A stretch of DNA of 64,000 bases from an uncultured Kordiimonas sp. GTDB taxonomy: Bacteria > Pseudomonadota > Alphaproteobacteria > Sphingomonadales > Kordiimonadaceae. Shown piece after piece: positions 1 through 7,017 of this stretch; within the stretch, counting starts at the first letter, position 1; each line of letters begins with the position of its first letter. The stretch spans positions 1-64,000 of the forward strand of contig CANNDZ010000001.1 in NCBI GenBank assembly GCA_947503575.1. Direction: 5' to 3'. The translations under genes were made by a program, and so were the position numbers. Below the pieces are notes generated by a model. That model searched no databases, was not told where the DNA came from, and worked only from the letters and a program-made list of their open reading frames with translations.

Positions 1-1020
1 CGCTTATGTGCCATCTGGCAGGAGGTGCTCAAGCTGGAACAAGTGGGCGTCTATGACAACTTCTTCGAACTGGGCGGAGACAGTATTCTTTCCATTCAAG
101 TCGTATCGCGGGCCAAAACACACGGCCTCAACATCAGCGTACGCCAACTGTTCGAACATCAAACAATCGACAGAATCGCAAAAAGCGAAAGCGGTAGAGC
201 ACGGGTATCAGATGGCTCTATAGCGGAAGACTGTATACTGCGGTTGAACGCTAAATCAGAGAATATCAACGTCTTTTGTATACATCCAGGGTCGGGTTTA
301 GCGAACTGCTACGGTACGTTTGCAAATCAGTTGGACAAAACTGCCAACATCTTTGGCATACAATGTCCAGACAGAATCTCCGAGCATAGAACTAACGAGT
401 TTGCTGCTCTCACAGAAATTTATGCGACTGCAATCAGGTCGATACAGCAGCAAGGCCCTTATAGTATTGTTGGTTGGTCGCTGGGCGGAACGATAGCTTA
501 CGAAGTAGCAACCTACCTTGCAAATCAGGGTCACGAAATTGCTTACCTAGGCATTTTCGATGCAAAACCGTTCACGCAACAGCTGGTTAGGCGTACGCAA
601 AAAGCGAAATATTGGTGGGAAGAAATTAGTCACAATCAAAACCTAGCCTTTGAAAAACTGGAGGCGATGGAGACCGATCAATTGGTGGATTTCATAGCTG
701 ACATAGTTGCCAAAAACAAAAATAAGGACAATTTCGAAGACACTAGAGACCATCTATTTTGGACCAAATATCTGTTTGAATTGATGAAAACTAGAAAAGA
801 AACAAGTCAGGGAAGTCTAGACATGGATCTATTTATTGCCGACCCAAATGAGGAATATTCGAATCAGGCCCAAGACCAACAAGCATACGGTTGGGAAAAA
901 TACAATACAGGAACCATCAATGTTATCCCCGTGAGCACTACTCACAGCGAGTTCTTTCACGACGGACAAAACACAGAACTCGCAAAACTTTTCGAGACCA
1001 GACTAAACCACTTGAGATGA
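1..1020 (+). CDS. Non-ribosomal peptide synthetase, C-terminal carrier and thioesterase domains (5' partial)
   Basis: The reading frame is open from base 1, so this is the end of a longer gene. It begins in a peptidyl carrier domain whose phosphopantetheine serine lies in the motif ELGGDS (serine codon 82-84). A type I thioesterase domain follows: the nucleophile motif GWSLGG has its serine at 478-480, an Asp in GIFDAKP fits the triad acid, and the His in STTHSEFF near the C-terminus fits the triad base. Such a C-terminal thioesterase releases the finished peptide by hydrolysis or cyclisation. The product cannot be guessed because no adenylation domain is in view. A strong terminator follows at 1136-1164. 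The gene is AT-rich compared with the chromosomal genes and is probably transposon cargo. Confidence 0.9.
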   Translation, partial: RLCAIWQEVLKLEQVGVYDNFFELGGDSILSIQVVSRAKTHGLNISVRQLFEHQTIDRIAKSESGRARVSDGSIAEDCILRLNAKSENINVFCIHPGSGLANCYGTFANQLDKTANIFGIQCPDRISEHRTNEFAALTEIYATAIRSIQQQGPYSIVGWSLGGTIAYEVATYLANQGHEIAYLGIFDAKPFTQQLVRRTQKAKYWWEEISHNQNLAFEKLEAMETDQLVDFIADIVAKNKNKDNFEDTRDHLFWTKYLFELMKTRKETSQGSLDMDLFIADPNEEYSNQAQDQQAYGWEKYNTGTINVIPVSTTHSEFFHDGQNTELAKLFETRLNHLR

Positions 1021-1485
1021 CGCTGAGCCATATTAAGGGAAGTAAATCCAGCTAAACAACTTTATGATAGCCGCCCCATACGCAGATCGGTGCCCGCCTC
1101 CATCTGCAACCAAAACCGCAAAGTACAATCGTATTTTAGCAGACTGTCAAAGTCTGCTAATTTTGACAACCGGGCGTAAGAACATGCGTAGCTCGCTAGA
1201 TTTATCACCGAGGCAAAAAGTCCTCAGCAATTGTGCGAATAGCAGTGAATGATAGCTCTGCAATCGGAATAGTGCTTAGAGATATTGTCGCAACCAGCAG
1301 CAGACCAGCCTCACGAAAAATCGGACCGCTTCCTCGAGCAATTAAGACGAGACCTAGGTTACTAACAAAATTAATAGGCCTCGAGTGTCCGCTTTGGGTC
1401 GTGAGCTGCCGTTTAGAAGAGCCGTTTGCCCAGAGTGATTGGCATTTCCAATGGCGATTTGATACCATTCAGACGGGAGCGAGTC
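1021..1485. other. Gene-poor stretch after the NRPS gene
   Basis: Apart from the terminator at 1136-1164 I see no convincing gene here. The short reading frames overlap on both strands and have no recognisable protein features. It may be decayed cargo. I looked for Tn7-type end repeats and found only weak GAATAG-like matches near 1238 and 1268 that lack a correctly spaced TGT. Confidence 0.4.
1136..1164 (+). terminator. Rho-independent terminator after the NRPS gene
   Basis: A perfect 10-bp stem (TTAGCAGACT / AGTCTGCTAA) with a 5-base loop GTCAA is followed by TTTT. It lies 116 bases after the NRPS stop codon. Confidence 0.75.
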
Positions 1486-1800
1486 ATGCGGAAAAAATCG
1501 CCACTCGACGCGACAATCGAAGAGCTTGATGAGATTGCAAGAAAAGCATTCGCAGAGCATGCAGCTGACCTAGCGTCAGGGAATAATGCCGTTAGCTCTG
1601 AAGACTATGAGGTATTGATACCGTTTAGTCTTCTAAAAAAGGTTATGGAACATTTTAACCAGAACGACGCTAGCCATCCTGCAAGAGACGACAACAACGA
1701 CGAACCTAGCAAATGTGCCACAGAGACTGATAGTTCATGGGACAAATTTTTCGACGAATTAGAACCGGTCGAGGACTTTCTTTTGGACCGAGATCAGTAG
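1486..1800 (+). CDS. Small acidic hypothetical protein (104 aa)
   Basis: I do not recognise a family. The ATG at 1486 is chosen because GGAG precedes it at a good distance; an in-frame extension to 1426 has no such site. The protein starts with a short basic patch (MRKKS), then a predicted helix rich in Glu and Ala, and ends in a very acidic, Asp/Glu-rich tail, so it should be soluble and strongly negatively charged. There is no signal peptide or membrane segment. It stands alone between the NRPS terminator and the leftward regulator gene and has the AT-rich composition of the island. A role as a DNA-mimic or antitoxin-like cargo protein is conceivable but not shown. Confidence 0.55.
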   Translation: MRKKSPLDATIEELDEIARKAFAEHAADLASGNNAVSSEDYEVLIPFSLLKKVMEHFNQNDASHPARDDNNDEPSKCATETDSSWDKFFDELEPVEDFLLDRDQ

Positions 1801-1869
1801 CGAAATTGACCCAGCAGAACAGCCAACTTCTTGCGTATCCCAAACCTAGATCAACTCCCAGCAAATATC

Positions 1870-2265
1870 TTATTTTCTTGAGAGTAGAACCGCTGCAATG
1901 ATGCCCAACACAGCTGCGGCACCCAAAATCGCAGCATTGGGGTGTTTGTTAATTTCCTTCTTGTTCTGAAAGACGCGGTAGTTCTGCCGCTCGGCATTTT
2001 CCTTAGCTTTTAGTGAGCTCTCAAAGAGCTTTACCGGATCCATGTCAAAAAAATGTGCCACTCTCTCCAATTGAGGAACATCCAGTACTGTGTCGCCGGC
2101 CTCTATCCGTGACACCGTCATGACACTCACCCCAAGATAATCAGCTAGATCTTTCTGGTCACTCTGTCTTTGCTCCCGCAGTCTCTTAACCATCTGACCA
2201 AGAATTGAGGCGTAACTCGTTGCTATGAACTGTTCTTGCATATTTAATCGAATATCTGTTATCAT
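1870..2265 (-). CDS. Xre-family regulator with C-terminal membrane anchor
   Basis: 131 aa. Residues about 24-80 form a Cro/C1-type helix-turn-helix: the stretch DQKDLADYLGVSVMTVSRIE is the classical recognition helix pattern. A short charged linker follows, then a hydrophobic segment at about residues 109-128 ending in SRK, which looks like a single tail-type membrane span. A DNA-binding protein tethered to the membrane is unusual. The gene is divergent from the LRAT-fold gene at 2315, and a 13-bp palindrome (2277-2289) lies between them, so it probably controls itself and its neighbour. No clear ribosome site precedes the ATG at 2265; a second in-frame ATG at 2241 is possible. Confidence 0.8.
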   Translation of the reverse strand: MITDIRLNMQEQFIATSYASILGQMVKRLREQRQSDQKDLADYLGVSVMTVSRIEAGDTVLDVPQLERVAHFFDMDPVKLFESSLKAKENAERQNYRVFQNKKEINKHPNAAILGAAAVLGIIAAVLLSRK

Positions 2266-2276
2266 ATTTGTTAATA

Positions 2277-2289
2277 GATAATTGTTATC
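2277..2289. promoter_or_regulatory. Candidate operator between the Xre and LRAT-fold genes
   Basis: GATAATTGTTATC is an inverted repeat (GATAA, 3-base centre, TTATC) in the short AT-rich gap between two divergent genes. The word GTTATCA also occurs at 2258-2264 and 2284-2290, 26 bp apart. This fits autoregulation by the Xre protein but is inferred from position only. Confidence 0.4.
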
Positions 2290-2314
2290 AATGACTATAT
2301 TGAGGCTTTACAAC

Positions 2315-2692
2315 ATGTCAAATTTATATTCCGGTCAGGTCATTGAGATCAAAAAGGGCTTGGTTATTGACCACCCTGGCATCCTGGTCGCGACTTGTAA
2401 TGGCTGGTGCGTGGTGCACAACTCTCAAAAGGCTGGAAAAGTTGAGTTTTGTAGCCTTCAAGAGTTTATGGCAGATGGCTTGCTGCACCTCCCAACCAGA
2501 TACAAATCCGCCCTTCAGCCTACCGAAATTGTGCGGCGTGCGGTCAATGCTATCGGAAGGAAATGGACGCCATTCTATAACTGTCAACATTTTGTAAATG
2601 AGGCCTGCGGACTGGGACCCAAAAGCCATGATCTCAGGGCAATTGGCCTGCTCAGTGCATTTCTGTTGGTTTACTACGCGAGAGCAAGATGA
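2315..2692 (+). CDS. LRAT-domain (permuted NlpC/P60-type) protein with C-terminal membrane segment
   Basis: 125 aa from the ATG at 2315, which has GAGG nine bases upstream; ATG 2291 would add eight residues. The segment NCQHFVNEACG (Cys90) matches the NCEHFV catalytic motif of the lecithin retinol acyltransferase / HRASLS family. His20 in DHPGILV sits where that family has its catalytic His, and VVH at about residue 35 matches the following conserved strand. Known members are cysteine acyltransferases or phospholipases of the papain-like fold. A hydrophobic stretch at about residues 108-121 ending in basic residues suggests a tail anchor. The gene is divergent from a membrane-tethered Xre regulator and upstream of a TniQ gene, so it is probable transposon cargo. 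Enzymatic activity is inferred. Confidence 0.75.
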   Translation: MSNLYSGQVIEIKKGLVIDHPGILVATCNGWCVVHNSQKAGKVEFCSLQEFMADGLLHLPTRYKSALQPTEIVRRAVNAIGRKWTPFYNCQHFVNEACGLGPKSHDLRAIGLLSAFLLVYYARAR

Positions 2693-2739
2693 AGAAGCAG
2701 AGATTGGCTGCTGTTGTTTGATCTTCCTTGAGAGAAACC

Positions 2740-3807
2740 ATGCAAATTGCTACGCAAATTCAGTCCGATGAAATGCTTCACAGCTTTCTAATACGTAGAA
2801 TACTGATGTCAGGTGTGCCAAGGAGTTATGACATTCACCGAATCTTTAGCCGTGGTGGCAAATGGTTGGCTATCCCACAAGTTGGTGAAAAATTTGACCC
2901 TGCATTTGCAGACCTGGATTACGCAAGCAAGATTAAGCTAATTCAATCAAAGCTAAAAATTTGGAAGACTGGCTTTAGCACTAACCCTCTAAATATTCCT
3001 TGGATTGTATCGAAAATATTTTTTGGAGATCCAAACTCGATTCCGTTTCACTATGAGGGAATAAAGAGCTTTCCAATTCGGTTTTGCCCTCATTGCTTTT
3101 CCTCACAGCTTAGAAGATCCGGCTTCACCTGGTTTAGACACAATTGGGCGAACCAAACCCACTGTGACCGGCACGGCACACGGCTTTTCCGCCCAAAATG
3201 CGAAGCATGCCAGACGAACAAACAAACTACTTTTATCGACCTAATGTCTTGCCTCTGCGGCGTGTGTCATAACTGTGGGAAGGATTTTTGGCACAACGCG
3301 ACGCTCGACGATAGTAGAGCTTTTGAACCCTACGAACTTAAGCAACCTGTCGACGGTGATGTAGATCGACTACCTGCAATACTTCCCAGATACGTACCTT
3401 GCCTGATCTGGAATGGCTTGTTCAAAATCCCTTGGGCAGCAGCAAGGGCACAGTTCAGAAACCCCGCAATTGCCAAGGAAGATAGCATTAAAAAATTGCT
3501 AGCTGCCGCAGAGCTCAAAGGAGAAACAAACAATAGCATGAACGTAGTCAGTGCCTATCTGAAATTCCTAAAGCTTCGCAGTTTGGGTATTAGTCTGTAT
3601 GACGAATTACTTACCAAGGTCACAGAAAAAGTCTCCTTGACCGTGAAATATAGCCGTAAAAGCAAGGCGTCTTTACCCTATTATACTCTCAAGTCACGAG
3701 ACTGTTATGGTTGCGCGCTCTCCGTCGAGGATTGCCCGTTGAAGAGAAATTCTGGAGTGATTGGGATAACACTGGCAACTTCATGGGATTTTCGATATAT
3801 GGGTTGA
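2740..3807 (+). CDS. tniQ: Second TniQ-family target-selection protein
   Basis: 355 aa. The ATG at 2740 has GAGAG just upstream; a TTG at 2728 would add four residues. The N-terminus has the TniQ pattern of a short strand, a DEMLHSFLIRR helix and a helical region. The zinc module follows: Cys116/Cys119 in FCPHC pairs with Cys142/His145 in HCDRHG, the arrangement seen in TnsD/TniQ proteins. More cysteine pairs (154/157, 176/179) suggest a second zinc knuckle. It is shorter than the tnsD product and convergent with it (71-bp gap). TniQ proteins link a target recogniser to TnsC, so a second copy suggests a second insertion pathway. No CRISPR-Cas genes or tnsE are visible nearby. Confidence 0.85.
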   Translation: MQIATQIQSDEMLHSFLIRRILMSGVPRSYDIHRIFSRGGKWLAIPQVGEKFDPAFADLDYASKIKLIQSKLKIWKTGFSTNPLNIPWIVSKIFFGDPNSIPFHYEGIKSFPIRFCPHCFSSQLRRSGFTWFRHNWANQTHCDRHGTRLFRPKCEACQTNKQTTFIDLMSCLCGVCHNCGKDFWHNATLDDSRAFEPYELKQPVDGDVDRLPAILPRYVPCLIWNGLFKIPWAAARAQFRNPAIAKEDSIKKLLAAAELKGETNNSMNVVSAYLKFLKLRSLGISLYDELLTKVTEKVSLTVKYSRKSKASLPYYTLKSRDCYGCALSVEDCPLKRNSGVIGITLATSWDFRYMG

Positions 3808-3878
3808 GATTAGCCAACTCAAGCAAGCTGCTAATTTTCTGACAATTGTTGGAAGTCTTTTTCATGCATTTGTTAACT

Positions 3879-5498
3879 CTAAAGGTGCAAATCCAACTGT
3901 CGGGCCGCTAGGGCTGACGACTTTGGCAATTTGTGACGATACTTTGAAAAATAACTACACCCTCGGCAAAACTTATCTAACCCCGCCCAAGATTTGGGCT
4001 TAATCTGCTTGTCTGCGACTTCTCTAATAACTGAGAGTAACATTTGATCCCGCGCGGACCAATCCACGCTAGCGGGTAGAATCGGTTTCCTTGCCGGTGG
4101 CAGCACCTTGTACAACCATTTGCGATCATGCTTGTATAGCCAGTGAAATGCAGCACTTTGCTTTTTCGCAATTGTTGTCCGGGATTGGTTTGCGCTCATG
4201 CTTACCTGCCCATTTATTCGTGCTCTGTGCTGAACTTGACGGCGACGATGAGTCAGTAGTTTTCTGAACTTTTGAGTTTCAGGAGAACAACTTAGGCAAA
4301 ACTCAACATAAGACTTTTTGACGCTTAGTTCTTGAGCAATCTTTTGCGATGAATATCCAGCTTTTGCCTTTGACAATAGCCGACCCGTCACATCGTTTCG
4401 GACATACTCGGAGGATTGCAGAGGCCTCAAACCGCCCAGCATAGATAGCCGTTTCACATAGCTACGGCTTTTCCCGATAGTTTGACTGGCAGCATTTAAT
4501 GACGGGCAATATTCAATTTGCTGCGTGTAATGCAGCCTTGTCTCGCGAGCGCTCTCCGCCGAGTCTGAGGCATGTAATCTGACAGACTGTGTATTCGGAT
4601 TTTCCCCAAAACTCTCTTCCCCATTGTCAAACACATTAAACAAAACGAGCAGATTCGTGACAATGTGTTGGCTTTGAAACTGCCGACCATGAAACAGTTT
4701 AGCAATTTTTCTATATAGACATTTCTCGGACAAACCCGCGTATTCAGTAAGCGGATCTAACCACCATGACTGCATCGCCTCCATCAACCGCTTACGTCGC
4801 AAATTGCCTTTCTTTGTCAAAACACCCATTCTGTCAGCTGCTCTAGTGTATTGCGGTTGACAGTATTTGAGCTTTTTTGTTGCCCTGAGATAGGTAAGTG
4901 CCCTGCTGGTAAACTTAGCAAAACACTGCGCGTCATTGCTTGCTTGTATGCAGCCTATTTCATTAGGCAGATCGCTCAAAATGTCCCATCCAGAGGTAGG
5001 TAGTATAGAATCCACCAATTCACAGCCATGAACAGCGCAGGCAGCAACAGCGGGTATTTGGTGTGCCAAATGCCAGTAGCTGAAGCCGTAGTCACGTATG
5101 TCAGTCCTTACACATTGCGGGCACCATCGCAGGCTTTTCCTAACTCGAAGTTGATTTGAACCCCAGCGAACCGCCTTGGCCACATCTACAGGGCTCTCTC
5201 CCAACATCGCAACATTCAGATCGTTGGCAGCGTCTACAGACAAAAAAGGGCGGTAAAGCTCGAAAAGGGTATGATTTTCTAATAGCTCTTGGGCATTCCT
5301 TCTTAGCAGGGCAGACAAACCATTGAGGAAGCTTGGTAGACTTGGGTGAACTCTGGCTTTCTGACGCTTTGTGACGTTAGAAAGGGCCTCTTTTATTGAG
5401 CAACCATTGAGAATACAGAACCGATTGAGAATTGATCTGACACATTCATCAGGCGGAACAAAAAAAACCTCACCAGCATATGTTCTCAAATGTTGCAT
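3879..5498 (-). CDS. tnsD: TnsD/TniQ target-site binding protein
   Basis: 539 aa, the usual size of a TnsD-type protein. An N-terminal TniQ domain carries the zinc ligands Cys126/Cys129 (WCPQC) and Cys154/His157 (CAVH). A longer C-terminal part contains helix-turn-helix-like stretches around residues 360-415. In Tn7 this protein binds the end of the attachment gene and recruits TnsC. Here the element sits in the end of a yhiN-family gene, so that gene is the expected target. It is the last gene of tnsABCD, starting 10 bases after the tnsC stop codon. Confidence 0.9.
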   Translation of the reverse strand: MQHLRTYAGEVFFVPPDECVRSILNRFCILNGCSIKEALSNVTKRQKARVHPSLPSFLNGLSALLRRNAQELLENHTLFELYRPFLSVDAANDLNVAMLGESPVDVAKAVRWGSNQLRVRKSLRWCPQCVRTDIRDYGFSYWHLAHQIPAVAACAVHGCELVDSILPTSGWDILSDLPNEIGCIQASNDAQCFAKFTSRALTYLRATKKLKYCQPQYTRAADRMGVLTKKGNLRRKRLMEAMQSWWLDPLTEYAGLSEKCLYRKIAKLFHGRQFQSQHIVTNLLVLFNVFDNGEESFGENPNTQSVRLHASDSAESARETRLHYTQQIEYCPSLNAASQTIGKSRSYVKRLSMLGGLRPLQSSEYVRNDVTGRLLSKAKAGYSSQKIAQELSVKKSYVEFCLSCSPETQKFRKLLTHRRRQVQHRARINGQVSMSANQSRTTIAKKQSAAFHWLYKHDRKWLYKVLPPARKPILPASVDWSARDQMLLSVIREVADKQIKPKSWAGLDKFCRGCSYFSKYRHKLPKSSALAARQLDLHL

Positions 5499-5508
5499 TG
5501 GCTCATAT

Positions 5509-7014
5509 TCAACTGGATCCGTTTTCCAATAACTGGAACAAGTTCGGGATTGCAGTCAGCGGCTCCTCAAGCATGACATCTTCGTCAATAACTTCTTGGT
5601 CAACAATGCCATCACTCACTGAACGCATCAGATTTGTCTGTCGCATCACATTTCTCAATACCGGGTTGTCTCTTGCCTCAACGAGCTTCTCAAAAAACTC
5701 TGGATGATGGGGCCGAGTGAGATCACCCAATGGAGGCCTATTCTTAGACTTGCGCTTGCCCAGTTTGGCACCTTGTGGATGCCTCTTAGACGCCTGGTCA
5801 ATTGACGCAGTGGATTCTGCCACGGGCCAATGCAGAGATAGATCCTCATGATACACCGTGCCAGATGAAAACTGGTCCTTGCCAAGAGATGCAAGCCCTG
5901 TGCTGGTAAGTGGGCAGTATGTATCACGGGCTTCCTTAAGGGTCTGCAGTGTTATCCTCTCATCTCCTGAGCCGATCACCAGAGCCTGGGCGCCTTTGAA
6001 AGTCTTTATGGCGAAGTCAGCTATTCCTGCTGTAAGGGTATAAAGTTCGTCAACTAGTTGAGGCGTCAGTTCGGTGTATACGTCGGTCCACTGGTGCTTC
6101 CACATATGCTTGACAAAAACTCCCCAATTTTTTGGAGTCATTGCATCAATTTCAACATATCCCGCTTGCTCAGCCCGTCTCGCTATTCGAAATTGCCTCT
6201 TAACAACTTTTAGAAGCTTCGGGTTCCCGCACAGCAGAATTGGCACGCCAGCTCTATCAATTAAATTAAGCAGAAAAGCTGTAATTCGATCAGCACCAAC
6301 ACTCCCGCCAGCATCAAGTTCTTGCAGCTCATCAATGGCAACAATTCCAACGAAATTTAGTCGTAGCTGCCGCTCGATTTGAAGCAAAAGAGCATCAATT
6401 GTCGATGCCGGTTTTGTGTATTCACGATCAAGAGCCTCATCAAGTGCGCCCAGGATTCTAAGGCACAATCCCCTCAAGCTCATTCCATCCAGACACGTTA
6501 CTTTCAGCCATATCACTTGCTTCAGTTCCATTTTGGAGTCGTTATAGCCTGTATGCCCAAACACCTGAGGGTAGTAGTCTAATATCCGCTCCAACATTCT
6601 GGACTTACCGACACCTGTAAGCCCTACTATTGTTCCTGCTTTCGCAAGGCTCTTGGGCCGCCCTGTGTCTGGAGCTTCTATGGTATCATCGGGATTGAGA
6701 TAGTGGAGATAATGGTTAGTCGTCGCGCTAAGCGGGTTCCTTGCTCGGTAAGAGTCAAGGATAGCTTTTTCAATCATCCGAAAAGTAGGAATGTACTCAG
6801 GCTGCGGAATGATCCACGCGTCGAGTTTTTCCAAAGCCTCTAGCCTCGAAGTCGTATCCAGTAATCTTTCGGACTCTAGCAAATCTATCTTGCGACGGAG
6901 ACGCTGAAGAATGACTCTGTCGGGTGCACGTGGAGGTAATGCCTCGACAAACGGGTTTCCGACGTCTTCTGGGTTGCGTGGCTCCCGGTATATTGGCTGA
7001 ACAGGTACTGCCAT
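5509..7014 (-). CDS. tnsC: TnsC AAA+ ATPase, transposition regulator
   Basis: 501 aa. The Walker A motif GLTGVGKS is at residues 131-138 and the Walker B motif IVAIDEL at about 224-230, typical of the TnsC/TniB group of AAA+ ATPases. TnsC forms an ATP-dependent assembly on target DNA, bridges the TniQ/TnsD-marked site to the TnsA-TnsB transposase, and enforces target immunity. The ATG starts 3 bases after the tnsB stop codon, so translation is probably coupled. The C-terminal 100 residues are basic and low in complexity, which fits contact with TnsA or DNA. Confidence 0.93.
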   Translation of the reverse strand: MAVPVQPIYREPRNPEDVGNPFVEALPPRAPDRVILQRLRRKIDLLESERLLDTTSRLEALEKLDAWIIPQPEYIPTFRMIEKAILDSYRARNPLSATTNHYLHYLNPDDTIEAPDTGRPKSLAKAGTIVGLTGVGKSRMLERILDYYPQVFGHTGYNDSKMELKQVIWLKVTCLDGMSLRGLCLRILGALDEALDREYTKPASTIDALLLQIERQLRLNFVGIVAIDELQELDAGGSVGADRITAFLLNLIDRAGVPILLCGNPKLLKVVKRQFRIARRAEQAGYVEIDAMTPKNWGVFVKHMWKHQWTDVYTELTPQLVDELYTLTAGIADFAIKTFKGAQALVIGSGDERITLQTLKEARDTYCPLTSTGLASLGKDQFSSGTVYHEDLSLHWPVAESTASIDQASKRHPQGAKLGKRKSKNRPPLGDLTRPHHPEFFEKLVEARDNPVLRNVMRQTNLMRSVSDGIVDQEVIDEDVMLEEPLTAIPNLFQLLENGSS

Positions 7015-7017
7015 TTC

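Noticed and set aside
1021-2740. Possible transposon left end near GAATAG-like words at 1238 and 1268
   Set aside because: No TGT at the required 11-base distance, no CTTGC next to a TGT, and no regular repeat series, so I do not place the left end here.
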